Positions 1 to 6,104 of a stretch of 6,891 nucleotides of DNA are shown piece after piece. The position numbers and the translations under genes are program-made. A model generated the notes under the pieces. That model had not been told where the DNA came from. It was given only the letters and a program-made list of their open reading frames with translations, and did no database searches. This stretch comes from TMP-24 sp031376305. GTDB taxonomy: Bacteria > Pseudomonadota > Alphaproteobacteria > Rhodobacterales > Rhodobacteraceae. The stretch covers positions 1 through 6,891 of the forward strand of contig JANMDM010000028.1 of NCBI GenBank assembly GCA_031376305.1. The letters are read 5' to 3'. Position 1 is the stretch's first letter. Each line of letters begins with the position of its first letter.

Positions 1-371
1 GCTTCTGCTTCAAACGTCAGGGCATGGAAGTTGGACACCAGAATTTCCACACGCACCGGGCGCGACCCCTTCAGCCCCTTTGCCCCCAGCTGCGCGGCAT
101 TGCGGACCAGACCTTCGACCTGCGCATAGCGGTCACCCGGCTTGTCTTCACGCCAAACGATATCGGCATTGGGGGCGATGGAGCGTTCTTCAGACACGGA
201 CAAGGTGCGGGGCACGGTCACTTTCACATCCGCCAAACGCCAATTGCGCGAGACTTCCGATGAAACCGGATTCTCGTAGAAGGTGCGGAAGGTGTTTAGC
301 CCCACGCAAGCGGTCATCAACATCACTGTGGACAAAGCCACCGTCAGAACAATACGGCGCGACATACCCAT
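1..371 (-). CDS. DUF6778-like small lipoprotein (3' end missing)
   Basis: The gene runs off the left edge; 123 complete codons are visible. The start at 371 is supported by an AAGGAG seven bases upstream (379-384). Residues 4-21 form a basic-then-hydrophobic signal peptide ending in a lipobox-like MTAC, with Cys22 as the predicted lipidated residue, so the mature protein should be anchored in the cell envelope. The following region holds DIVWRED (residues 70-76) and a strand-like segment RPVRVEILVSNFHALT (104-119). These resemble, from memory, the uncharacterised DUF6778 lipoprotein family of Rhodobacterales. No enzymatic motif is visible and no function is assigned. It follows purC on the same strand, but the 269-base gap and the hairpin after purC argue for separate transcription. 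I am sure it is a lipoprotein gene and less sure of the family. Confidence 0.75.
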   Translation of the reverse strand, partial: MGMSRRIVLTVALSTVMLMTACVGLNTFRTFYENPVSSEVSRNWRLADVKVTVPRTLSVSEERSIAPNADIVWREDKPGDRYAQVEGLVRNAAQLGAKGLKGSRPVRVEILVSNFHALTFEAE

Positions 372-603
372 CTTAACACTCCTTACTCAGCCAAAAAACA
401 AACCCCAACGCGGCACGAATCTGCTTATCCGCAGCCATTGCAACTGAAACCATCGCCTCTGTGCCATTACTACAGGCTTAAACACAAAGTCGCGGGGAAA
501 AAGCTTGTGGTATTCAGAACCCGTGAGCTGCGTGTGAATATTGCCAGCCATTCACCCCCCGGTGGCTGCCAGGTCGGCGGTGCAGATGCGCGCTTGCCTC
601 AAA

Positions 604-629
604 GGCATGGCATCGGACTTTGCCATGCC
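604..629 (-). terminator. Hairpin downstream of purC, possible weak terminator
   Basis: GGCATGGCA (604-612) and TGCCATGCC (621-629) form a perfect 9-bp stem with an 8-base loop, starting 11 bases after the purC stop. In the purC direction the stem is followed by only three Ts, so it is at best a weak intrinsic terminator and may instead act as an mRNA 3'-end stabiliser. The rest of the 372-640 gap shows only the ribosome binding site of the lipoprotein gene. Confidence 0.45.
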
Positions 630-640
630 CAACCGGGGCC

Positions 641-1402
641 TCAGTTGATCAGTGTCGGTTTGGTCAGGTGCGGAGATTGGTTGGGAAGCACGCCCAAGCG
701 CCTTGCCACTTCGGTATAGGCATCTGTGAGATTGCCCAAATCGCGGCGAAACACATCCTTGTCGAGCTTTTCACCGGTTTTTACATCCCACAACCGGCAG
801 CTGTCCGGGCTGATTTCATCGGCCACGATCAGCCGCATGAAATCGCCATCCCAGATGCGGCCAATCTCGATTTTGAAGTCGATCAGCTTGATGCCGACAG
901 CATACATGACCCCCGACAGGTAGTCATTGACCCGCAAAGCCAGCGAAATAATGTCGTCCATATCCTGCTGGCTGGCCCAGCCGAACGCCAGGATGTAATC
1001 CTCTGACACCATCGGGTCGCCCAAGGCATCGTTCTTATAGCTATATTCAACGATGGGGCGCGGCAGCGGTGTGCCTTCTTCCATCCCGAGCCGCTTGGAA
1101 ATCGAGCCTGCGGCGAAGTTGCGCACGATCACTTCCAGGGGGATGATCTCGACCTGGCGGATCAACTGCTCACGCATATTGATGCGGCGGATGAAGTGGT
1201 TGGGCACGCCAATATTGGTCAGCCCGATCATGAAGAATTCCGACAGGCGGTTGTTCAAGACGCCTTTGCCCTCGATCGTCGCTTTCTTCTGGGCGTTGAA
1301 GGCGGTGGCATCATCCTTAAAGTACTGGATGTAGGTGCCAGGCTCCGGGCCTTCATACAGGATCTTGGCCTTGCCTTCGTAGACTTTCTTGCGACGTGAC
1401 AT
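641..1402 (-). CDS. purC: Phosphoribosylaminoimidazole-succinocarboxamide synthase (SAICAR synthetase)
   Basis: This enzyme ligates aspartate to CAIR using ATP to give SAICAR, a late step of de novo purine synthesis in the cytoplasm. The 253-residue length is normal for the bacterial single-domain enzyme. Both family signatures are intact: IPLEVIVRNFAAGS at residues 87-100 and LIDFKIEIG at 173-181. The N-terminal KVYEGKAKILYEG (6-18) supplies the nucleotide-binding glycine/lysine region, and DEISPDSCRLW (195-205) is the conserved C-terminal segment. The start at 1402 has GGAG five bases upstream (1408-1411). The gene is divergent from the zeta-subunit gene. The next gene on its strand is a lipoprotein gene rather than purS or purQ, so purC is probably monocistronic here. 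Nothing is missing or unusual in the protein. Confidence 0.97.
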   Translation of the reverse strand: MSRRKKVYEGKAKILYEGPEPGTYIQYFKDDATAFNAQKKATIEGKGVLNNRLSEFFMIGLTNIGVPNHFIRRINMREQLIRQVEIIPLEVIVRNFAAGSISKRLGMEEGTPLPRPIVEYSYKNDALGDPMVSEDYILAFGWASQQDMDDIISLALRVNDYLSGVMYAVGIKLIDFKIEIGRIWDGDFMRLIVADEISPDSCRLWDVKTGEKLDKDVFRRDLGNLTDAYTEVARRLGVLPNQSPHLTKPTLIN

Positions 1403-1473
1403 GGCTGCTCCGTTCGACCTGTGGCGCGCGACCGGGGTTGGGGTGGCCGCGCCCCGGCCCTCGCCTTGCGGCC

Positions 1474-1502
1474 CCTATAGGCCAAGCTGCAAAGGGCTGC
1501 AA
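1474..1502 (-). promoter_or_regulatory. Putative purC promoter
   Basis: On the minus strand TTGCAG (1497-1502) is followed after exactly 17 bases by TATAGG (1474-1479), a plausible -35/-10 pair for a housekeeping sigma factor. It would give a leader of about 65 bases before the purC start. The -10 lies in a CCTATAGG palindrome. This is inferred from spacing and partial consensus match only. Confidence 0.35.
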
Positions 1503-1609
1503 GGCAGCCGTCGGGCGGCGCGGCGTGGTTTGGGGTTGGAATCTGTGGTTCGGCACAGTTGGACCGGCAGTATTCCGGCCTTGGGGCCGCAATCTTGTCA
1601 GCGGGGGAC

Positions 1610-1638
1610 TTGCAGGGCAGGCTGCGGACGGGCATATG
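1610..1638 (+). promoter_or_regulatory. Putative promoter of the zeta-subunit gene
   Basis: TTGCAG (1610-1615), a 17-base spacer and CATATG (1633-1638) make a weak promoter-like pair. It would give a leader of roughly 28 bases before the start at 1673. The -10 matches the consensus only in its central ATA. The identical -35 word is found at the opposing purC promoter candidate. Confidence 0.28.
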
Positions 1639-1672
1639 AGAAGAAATGCAGAGGTACTTACGAGGGCCCTAA

Positions 1673-1987
1673 ATGACCACCTTCGACGAACGTGAAATGG
1701 CATTCGAGAATAAATTCGCCCATGACGAAGAGCTGCGCTTTCGCACCGAAGCGCGACGCAACAGGCTGTTAGGCCTTTGGGCGGCGGGATTGATGGGCAA
1801 GTCAGCCGAAGAAGCCGTAGTGTACGCCAAAGCCGTGGTGGCATCGGATATCGCACAATCCGGCGACGAAGATGTGTTTCGCAAAGTCGCAGACGATCTG
1901 GGCACCAAGTCCGACACGGTGACAATCCGCACAAAGATGGCCGAATTGCTGACCGAGGCCAAGCGCCAGATGATGACGGAAAGCTGA
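1673..1987 (+). CDS. F1-ATPase inhibitor zeta subunit (DUF1476 family)
   Basis: The 104-residue soluble, mostly helical protein belongs to DUF1476. The family member characterised in Paracoccus denitrificans is the zeta subunit, which binds F1-ATPase and blocks ATP hydrolysis through its N-terminal segment. Diagnostic stretches are MTTFDEREMAFENKFAHD (residues 1-18, the inhibitory end), EARRNRLLGLWAA (26-38) and TIRTKMAELL (84-93). Length agrees with the family. The start at 1673 is preceded by GAGGG (1662-1666). The gene stands alone, divergent from purC; the ATP synthase operon is not in the window, so the functional link rests on family knowledge. The likely role is to stop wasteful ATP hydrolysis at low proton-motive force. 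Confidence 0.92.
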   Translation: MTTFDEREMAFENKFAHDEELRFRTEARRNRLLGLWAAGLMGKSAEEAVVYAKAVVASDIAQSGDEDVFRKVADDLGTKSDTVTIRTKMAELLTEAKRQMMTES

Positions 1988-2147
1988 CTGCAAAGGCGCG
2001 GGCAAACTGCGGCCAACCGGGACATGTAAGTGCTGGTGCAATCTTCCGGCGCCAGGCGCATCCAAACCAATACCGCCGCACCCAATCTACAGGACACTGG
2101 CCTCCGCCATTCGCCAAAAACCGCTGTTAACACCGATGATGAATAAG

Positions 2148-2166
2148 TTGCGTTTGATAAATGCGG
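2148..2166 (+). promoter_or_regulatory. Imperfect palindrome upstream of bmt
   Basis: GCGTTT (2150-2155) and AAATGC (2159-2164) flank GAT and pair fully if one G-U is allowed. Two more G-U pairs extend the stem outward. It sits about 90 bases before the bmt start in an otherwise non-coding gap (1988-2252). It could be an operator or a leader hairpin; no regulator can be named from sequence alone. Confidence 0.25.
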
Positions 2167-2193
2167 AGCGGCGTGGCAATTGGGGGGAAAGCC

Positions 2194-2221
2194 TCTGCCA
2201 GACGGCAGACGATCTGTTTTT
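2194..2221 (+). promoter_or_regulatory. Hairpin with trailing T-run just upstream of bmt
   Basis: TCTGCC (2194-2199) and GGCAGA (2204-2209) form a 6-bp stem with an AGAC loop. A second, mutually exclusive short stem (CAGA 2206-2209 with TCTG 2213-2216) directly abuts TTTTT (2217-2221). The arrangement resembles a small attenuator 31 bases before the bmt start, but both stems are short, so a chance occurrence is quite possible. Confidence 0.25.
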
Positions 2222-2252
2222 GCGCGCCATGTCATCATAGAAAGACCAATTC

Positions 2253-3266
2253 ATGTCAGATCCGCTTTCCCGTCTGCTCAAAACCCGCGACTGGCTTTTG
2301 GCCGACGGCGCAACCGGCACCAATCTGTTCAATATGGGGCTTGAGGCGGGCGAGCCGCCGGAGTTTTGGAACGTTGACCGCCCCGACAGCATCCGCAGCC
2401 TTTATCGCGGCGCCGTTGAGGCGGGCAGTGACATCTTCCTGACCAATACCTTTGGTGGCAATGCCTCACGGCTGAAACTTCACAACGCGCAATCCCGGGT
2501 CCATGAGTTAAACCGGATTGGTGCCAGCCTGGCGCGCGAAATTGCCGACGCAGCCGGTCGCACGGTCATTGTTGCAGGCTCGGTCGGCCCGACGGGCGAG
2601 ATCATGATGCCGATGGGGACGCTGACCCATGAACTGGCGGTCGAGATGTTTCACGAACAGGCAGAGGGTCTGAAAGACGGCGGGGCTGACGTGCTTTGGG
2701 TCGAGACAATTTCTGCGCCCGAAGAATACCGTGCCGCCGCCGAGGCATGTGCCTTGGCAGGCATGCCGTGGTGCGGCACCATGAGCTTTGACACCGCCGG
2801 GCGGACAATGATGGGACTGACCTCTGCTAGTATGGCGGCAATGGTGGAAAAACTGCCCAGCCCGCCCCTGGCATTTGGGGCCAATTGCGGGGTTGGTGCT
2901 TCGGATTTGATGCGCACGCTCTTGGGGTTCGCCGCCGCCGGGACGGAACGCCCGATCATCGCCAAGGGCAATGCCGGGATTCCAAAATATCATGACGGTC
3001 ATATCCATTACGACGGCACGCCCGAGTTGATGGGCGAATATGCCGTTCTGGCCCGCGACGCGGGGGCGACAATCATCGGCGGGTGTTGCGGCACTATGCC
3101 CGATCACTTGCGGGTCATGCGCGCCGCCCTGGAGCAGCGCCCGCGCGGCCCACGCCCGACACTGGACGAGATCACTGCCAAACTTGGCGGCTTTTCATCA
3201 ACCTCGGATGGAACCGATGATAAAGGGCCTGAGCGGCGCGAACGAACCGGGCGGCGCCGTATCTAA
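2253..3266 (+). CDS. bmt: Cobalamin-dependent methionine synthase, homocysteine-binding module (annotated as betaine-homocysteine S-methyltransferase)
   Basis: A homocysteine S-methyltransferase barrel of 337 residues. The substrate-pocket motif DGATGT is at residues 18-23 and TNTFGGN at 64-70. The zinc ligands are Cys212 in GANCGVG (209-215) and Cys278/Cys279 in GGCCGT (276-281), so the thiol-activating site is complete. The protein ends with a polar, arginine-rich tail (about 314-337) outside the barrel. It equals the N-terminal domain of MetH without the folate, cobalamin and activation domains. The corrinoid protein encoded at 5259-5957 supplies the cobalamin module, so methylcobalamin rather than betaine is the likely methyl donor. 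Transposon-fitness work on Phaeobacter inhibens reported, as I recall, such a multi-part methionine synthase. The start has no strong Shine-Dalgarno, but the conserved region begins soon after it. A true betaine methyltransferase remains possible. Confidence 0.85.
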   Translation: MSDPLSRLLKTRDWLLADGATGTNLFNMGLEAGEPPEFWNVDRPDSIRSLYRGAVEAGSDIFLTNTFGGNASRLKLHNAQSRVHELNRIGASLAREIADAAGRTVIVAGSVGPTGEIMMPMGTLTHELAVEMFHEQAEGLKDGGADVLWVETISAPEEYRAAAEACALAGMPWCGTMSFDTAGRTMMGLTSASMAAMVEKLPSPPLAFGANCGVGASDLMRTLLGFAAAGTERPIIAKGNAGIPKYHDGHIHYDGTPELMGEYAVLARDAGATIIGGCCGTMPDHLRVMRAALEQRPRGPRPTLDEITAKLGGFSSTSDGTDDKGPERRERTGRRRI

Positions 3267-3375
3267 GGGCCGCGCCCTTTCAGCGAACCACCCCCTTGGG
3301 GGCAACGGCTGTTGCCCGACGGCTCAATCGGGTTCCGCCGACGGCGTGGCATGTCCCGTCGGCGGCATCCGTCGG
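3265..3375. repeat. Hairpin cluster with nested inverted repeats between convergent genes
   Basis: Four stems are packed between bmt and the stress-protein gene: AAGGGC/GCCCTT (3265-3279, overlapping the bmt stop codon), CCCCC/GGGGG (3291-3302), GGGCAAC/GTTGCCC with a 4-base loop (3300-3317), and a perfect 10-bp stem CCGCCGACGG/CCGTCGGCGG (3335-3344 with 3356-3365). The word CCGACGG occurs at 3316-3322 and 3338-3344, and its complement at 3356-3362 and 3369-3375, giving a double nested inverted repeat. It probably ends or protects both convergent transcripts. It could also be a REP-like dispersed repeat. No long T-run follows any stem. Confidence 0.6.
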
Positions 3376-3377
3376 TC

Positions 3378-3848
3378 TTAGTGCATAACCAGCACCGGCA
3401 AGCTCGAATGCGACAAGAGCTTGGTGGTTTCATTGTCAAGTATCTTCCCGAGCAAACCATAACGATCATGCGCGGGCATCACCACCAGATCGCAATCCTG
3501 GGCTTCAGCCGCCATTCTGACGGCCACGTTCAGGTGGCGGTGCTCGGCATGGATATGCGTGCAGGCAACACCCGACGCCCGGACTTTCTGCTCAAGTCGG
3601 TCGTCAACCCGCATATGCGCTTCGTTCAACCGCTGATACGGGTCCACCAATTCGGCAGCATCATGCGTGGCGGCGGTAAAAATACCATCGCTCGCCGCAT
3701 GGGTGGCAGCATTGAAAATACCGAAGGGCTGCAGGACGGTCAGGATCGTCACCTTGGCCCCGATTGAACGGGCCAAATCGAGACCGAGCTCCACCGCCCT
3801 GGTGCCAACATCGGAACCATCTGTCGGAATAATCATGTGCTTGTACAT
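3378..3848 (-). CDS. Universal stress protein (UspA family), degenerate ATP site
   Basis: A single-domain UspA-family protein of 156 residues, presumably cytoplasmic and dimeric. The N-terminal strand and loop MIIPTDGSDVGTRAVELGLDLA (residues 5-26) carry the Asp10 typical of the fold, and the C-terminal strand is LPVLVM (150-155). Aligned by eye with the ATP-binding G-x2-G-x9-G-S/T motif of MJ0577-type members, the motif positions are Pro125, Asp128, Asp138 and Asn139, so all glycines and the Ser/Thr are replaced. It therefore probably belongs to the non-ATP-binding branch. The start at 3848 is preceded by GAGAGGGG (3855-3862); Met5 is an alternative. It lies downstream of the radical SAM gene on the same strand, across a 145-base gap with a hairpin, so it likely has its own promoter. 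The specific stress role is unknown. Confidence 0.9.
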   Translation of the reverse strand: MYKHMIIPTDGSDVGTRAVELGLDLARSIGAKVTILTVLQPFGIFNAATHAASDGIFTAATHDAAELVDPYQRLNEAHMRVDDRLEQKVRASGVACTHIHAEHRHLNVAVRMAAEAQDCDLVVMPAHDRYGLLGKILDNETTKLLSHSSLPVLVMH

Positions 3849-3971
3849 TTCTGGCCCCTCTCAAAGTATTGTTGAGTTAATGCCACGCGCCGATGCATAG
3901 CACAGGATGACCATTTTCGATAGTGGGAAGACTGCTTCCGTCAGCATCCAGCCCGGCCGGACGGATGCGCA

Positions 3972-3990
3972 GGCCCGGCGCTGCCGGGCC
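3972..3990 (-). terminator. GC-rich hairpin after the radical SAM gene
   Basis: GGCCCGGC (3972-3979) and GCCGGGCC (3983-3990) form a perfect 8-bp GC stem with a 3-base loop, three bases past the stop codon of the radical SAM gene. No T-run follows on the minus strand, so termination strength is uncertain, but its position immediately after the stop suggests a 3'-end function. Confidence 0.5.
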
Positions 3991-3993
3991 CAT

Positions 3994-5076
3994 TCAGAAC
4001 AGCGACAACTGATCGCCGGATTTCGGTGGAGAGCGGAATTGCGCCAGATCAAACGCTGGCAAGCTGCGCGACAGGCCCAGTCGCTTGATGGCAATGACAA
4101 AGCGCCGGGCGATAAGGTCCGCATAAATGCCCTCGCCTTTCATGCGTTTTCCCCAGTCCGCGTCGTAATCTGCCCCGCCCCGCATCGCGCGCAGGCGGTT
4201 CATCACATGTGCAGCGCTCAGCGGCGCATGTTGGGCCAGCCAGTCGCGAAACAACGGCGCCACTTCCAGCGGCAGGCGCAGCAATATCCAGGTCGCGGCG
4301 GTGGCCCCCGCCTCGGCGGCGGCAGCAAGGATGGTGTCGAGTTCCGGCTCGGTCAGGACCGGGATCACCGGCGCCACCATGACCCGGACCGGAATGCCCG
4401 CGCCTGACAAGGCCCGGATCACCGCCAGCCGCCGTGCCGGGGTCGGTGCGCGCGGCTCGAGTTTGCGCGACAGCTCAGCATTGAGCGTGGTTACCGAAAT
4501 ACCGACATGCACCAATCCCCGCCGCGCCATGTCTGACAAGATGTCGATGTCGCGCTCGATCATGGCGCCTTTGGTGATGATGGCCACCGGGTGGTTCCAG
4601 GCCGATAAAACCTCAAGCACCCGGCGCATGATCCGGTAGCGCGCCTCGATCGGTTGATAGGGGTCGGTATTGGTGCCGATGGCCAGTGGCGCGGGCGTGT
4701 AGCCCTTGCGCCCCAACTCACGGGCCAGAACCTCGGGGGCGGTGGGTCGCGCGATCAGGCGGGTTTCAAAATCCAACCCCGGCGACAGGCCAAGATAGGC
4801 GTGTGTGGGGCGTGCAAAACAGTAAGAACACCCATGTTCGCAGCCCCGGTAGGGGTTGAAGGTGCGGTCAAAGGGCAGGTCGGGCGAGGCAACGTAGTTG
4901 AGCACCGAACGGGGGCGTTCCTCGGCCACCTCGGTGCGCAAAAGCCGCGCCTCCTCGGGGATGTCCCACCCGTCATTTTCTGCTTCGCGCCCATAGGGTT
5001 CAAAGCGCCCGGTGCCGTTGGTGGCGGCACCACGCGCCTTAAGACGCAAGAAGGGATCAGGCGGTGGCAGGGGCAT
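3994..5076 (-). CDS. PA0069-family radical SAM protein (SplB/COG1533-like)
   Basis: The 360-residue protein has the motif GCEHGCSYC with Cys79, Cys83 and Cys86 (CX3CX2C), which binds the 4Fe-4S cluster that cleaves S-adenosylmethionine. The N-terminal ARGAATNGTGRFEPYG (14-29), the segment NPYRGCEHGCSYCFAR, and GTNTDPYQP (134-142) mark the PA0069/Rv2578c group related to spore photoproduct lyase. ITKGA (166-170) and HVGISVTTL follow in the barrel. The substrate is unknown; a DNA-repair role is sometimes suggested by homology only. The start is uncertain: ATG codons at 5094, 5085 and 5076 and a TTG at 5118 are in frame, and none has a convincing ribosome binding site. I chose 5076 because it is the one nearest the conserved region. 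It is divergent from the corrinoid-protein gene. Confidence 0.88.
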   Translation of the reverse strand: MPLPPPDPFLRLKARGAATNGTGRFEPYGREAENDGWDIPEEARLLRTEVAEERPRSVLNYVASPDLPFDRTFNPYRGCEHGCSYCFARPTHAYLGLSPGLDFETRLIARPTAPEVLARELGRKGYTPAPLAIGTNTDPYQPIEARYRIMRRVLEVLSAWNHPVAIITKGAMIERDIDILSDMARRGLVHVGISVTTLNAELSRKLEPRAPTPARRLAVIRALSGAGIPVRVMVAPVIPVLTEPELDTILAAAAEAGATAATWILLRLPLEVAPLFRDWLAQHAPLSAAHVMNRLRAMRGGADYDADWGKRMKGEGIYADLIARRFVIAIKRLGLSRSLPAFDLAQFRSPPKSGDQLSLF

Positions 5077-5169
5077 GCATAGCATATAGAACATTACAGG
5101 AACATCGTCCACCGGCAAGTTTCCGACGCGCCCCTGGCAGCGTTGCCTCCCGCCGATGTCGGATTTCGT

Positions 5170-5189
5170 CGGTCATGATCCCGGTCATG
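5170..5189 (+). repeat. Direct repeat CGGTCATG in the divergent promoter region
   Basis: CGGTCATG occurs at 5170-5177 and again at 5182-5189, a 12-base period, just upstream of the putative -35 box of the corrinoid-protein gene. A tandem half-site at this place is compatible with an activator or repressor binding site for one or both divergent genes. No known regulator motif is recognised. Confidence 0.35.
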
Positions 5190-5204
5190 TCGCAATTCGC
5201 CAAG

Positions 5205-5231
5205 TTGACAACGCCCCGCTCCGGCTATTAC
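5205..5231 (+). promoter_or_regulatory. Putative promoter of the corrinoid-protein gene
   Basis: A perfect TTGACA (5205-5210) is followed after 15 bases by TATTAC (5226-5231), four of six matches to the -10 consensus. The short spacer is a weakness. The predicted transcript would have a leader of about 20 bases carrying the AGGAG at 5248-5252. No cobalamin riboswitch fits in so short a leader. Confidence 0.42.
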
Positions 5232-5258
5232 CTGCCCAACGACTGTCAGGAGACAACC

Positions 5259-5957
5259 ATGGCCGACGAAGGCGATATCATTCTTTCCGAGCTCGACGAT
5301 GACGAGCTGGTTTTGCAAATGCACGATGACCTTTACGATGGCCTCAAAGAGGAAATTGAAGAGGGTGTGCGCATCCTGCTCGGTCGTGGCTGGACCCCTT
5401 ACGATACGCTGACCAAAGCGCTGGTCGCGGGCATGACCATTGTCGGCGCTGACTTCCGCGACGGCATCCTGTTCGTGCCCGAAGTGCTGCTGGCGGCCAA
5501 CGCCATGAAAGCCGGGATGTTCATCCTCAAGCCGCTTCTGGCCGAAACCGGCGCCCCCAAGGTCGGCAAGATGGTCATTGGCACCGTCAAGGGCGACATC
5601 CATGACATCGGCAAGAACCTTGTCGGCATGATGATGGAAGGTGCCGGCTTCGAGGTGGTTGATCTGGGCATCAACAATTCGGTCGACAAATACCTTGAGG
5701 CGCTGGTGCGCGAAGAGGCGGATATCCTTGGGATGTCCGCGCTGCTGACCACCACCATGCCCTATATGAAAGTCGTCATCGACACCCTGAAAGAAAAGGG
5801 CATGCGCGAAGACTACATCATTCTGGTCGGTGGTGCGCCGTTGAACGAAGAATTTGGCCGGGCCATTGGCGCAGATGCCTATTGCCGGGATGCGGCTGTG
5901 GCGGTGCAGACCGCCAAGGACTTCATTTCCCGCAAACACAACCAGATGGCAGGGTAA
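5259..5957 (+). CDS. Corrinoid (cobalamin)-binding protein, MtbC/MtgC-like module of split methionine synthase
   Basis: The 232-residue protein carries a methyl group on a bound corrinoid between methyltransferase partners. A helical cap domain (about residues 15-95) is followed by a Rossmann-type B12 domain with DIHDIG (113-118; His115 is the predicted lower cobalt ligand), SALLTTTM (160-167) and GGAP (191-194), the complete DxHxxG...SxL...GG signature. Length fits the methyltransferase-associated corrinoid proteins. The start at 5259 is fixed by AGGAG six bases upstream (5248-5252); the open frame upstream is GC-driven and lacks homology. Together with the bmt product it would provide two modules of a split MetH; a methyl-THF:corrinoid methyltransferase and a reactivase must be encoded elsewhere. 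Service to a glycine betaine or methylamine methyltransferase is the alternative. Confidence 0.93.
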   Translation: MADEGDIILSELDDDELVLQMHDDLYDGLKEEIEEGVRILLGRGWTPYDTLTKALVAGMTIVGADFRDGILFVPEVLLAANAMKAGMFILKPLLAETGAPKVGKMVIGTVKGDIHDIGKNLVGMMMEGAGFEVVDLGINNSVDKYLEALVREEADILGMSALLTTTMPYMKVVIDTLKEKGMREDYIILVGGAPLNEEFGRAIGADAYCRDAAVAVQTAKDFISRKHNQMAG

Positions 5958-5983
5958 ACCATCCGGATCTTCAGACCCGAAAG

Positions 5984-6014
5984 GCCCCGGAGTTTTCGCT
6001 CCGGGGCATTTTTT
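5984..6014 (+). terminator. Strong rho-independent terminator after the corrinoid-protein gene
   Basis: GCCCCGGAG (5984-5992) pairs perfectly with CTCCGGGGC (5999-6007) around a TTTTCG loop and is followed by one A and six Ts (6009-6014). It begins 27 bases after the stop codon and is the clearest intrinsic terminator in the window. It should separate the corrinoid-protein transcript from the downstream pair. Confidence 0.93.
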
Positions 6015-6069
6015 CGTCAATTCAGGCAACTGCATACTTGGCAAAGCTTCCCGACGGCCTCAAATTGCC

Positions 6070-6075
6070 TATAGG
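6070..6075 (+). promoter_or_regulatory. Possible -10 box for the membrane protein-DUF1638 pair
   Basis: TATAGG lies 30 bases before the start of the small membrane-protein gene, within the same CCTATAGG palindrome seen near purC. No good -35 hexamer is found 16-18 bases upstream. It is offered because the preceding terminator demands some promoter in the 90-base gap, or read-through. Confidence 0.22.
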
Positions 6076-6104
6076 GCCGGTTGGCGAAACAAGGAGTGCC
6101 TCCG

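Noticed and set aside
1403..1672. Structured RNA in the GC-rich purC/zeta gap
   Set aside because: Only a near-palindrome (CCTTGCGGC with GCTGCAAGG, about 1465-1503) and short repeats are visible, with no recognisable RNA family architecture.
1353..2117. 254-codon minus-strand frame across the purC/zeta divergent gap
   Set aside because: Arg/Pro/Ala-rich translation typical of GC-rich shadow frames; it overlaps the start of purC and is antisense to the entire zeta-subunit gene.
2123..2170. SAM-II riboswitch-like stretch before bmt
   Set aside because: A TGATAAATG stretch and a CCGCT/AGCGG pair recall parts of SAM-II, but the loop sequence and the downstream pseudoknot-forming segment near the ribosome binding site are not present.
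5064..5258. Upstream in-frame extension of the corrinoid protein to 297 residues
   Set aside because: AGGAG is correctly spaced for the ATG at 5259, the extension has no corrinoid-family motif, and it would overlap the start of the divergent radical SAM gene.
5119..5258. Cobalamin riboswitch upstream of the corrinoid-protein gene
   Set aside because: The gap is only 140 bases, the likely leader about 20, and no B12-box-like conserved core is seen.
5094..6044. 316-codon open frame on the minus strand
   Set aside because: It is the antisense of the well-supported corrinoid-protein gene, crosses the terminator and has low-complexity, His-rich composition without motifs.
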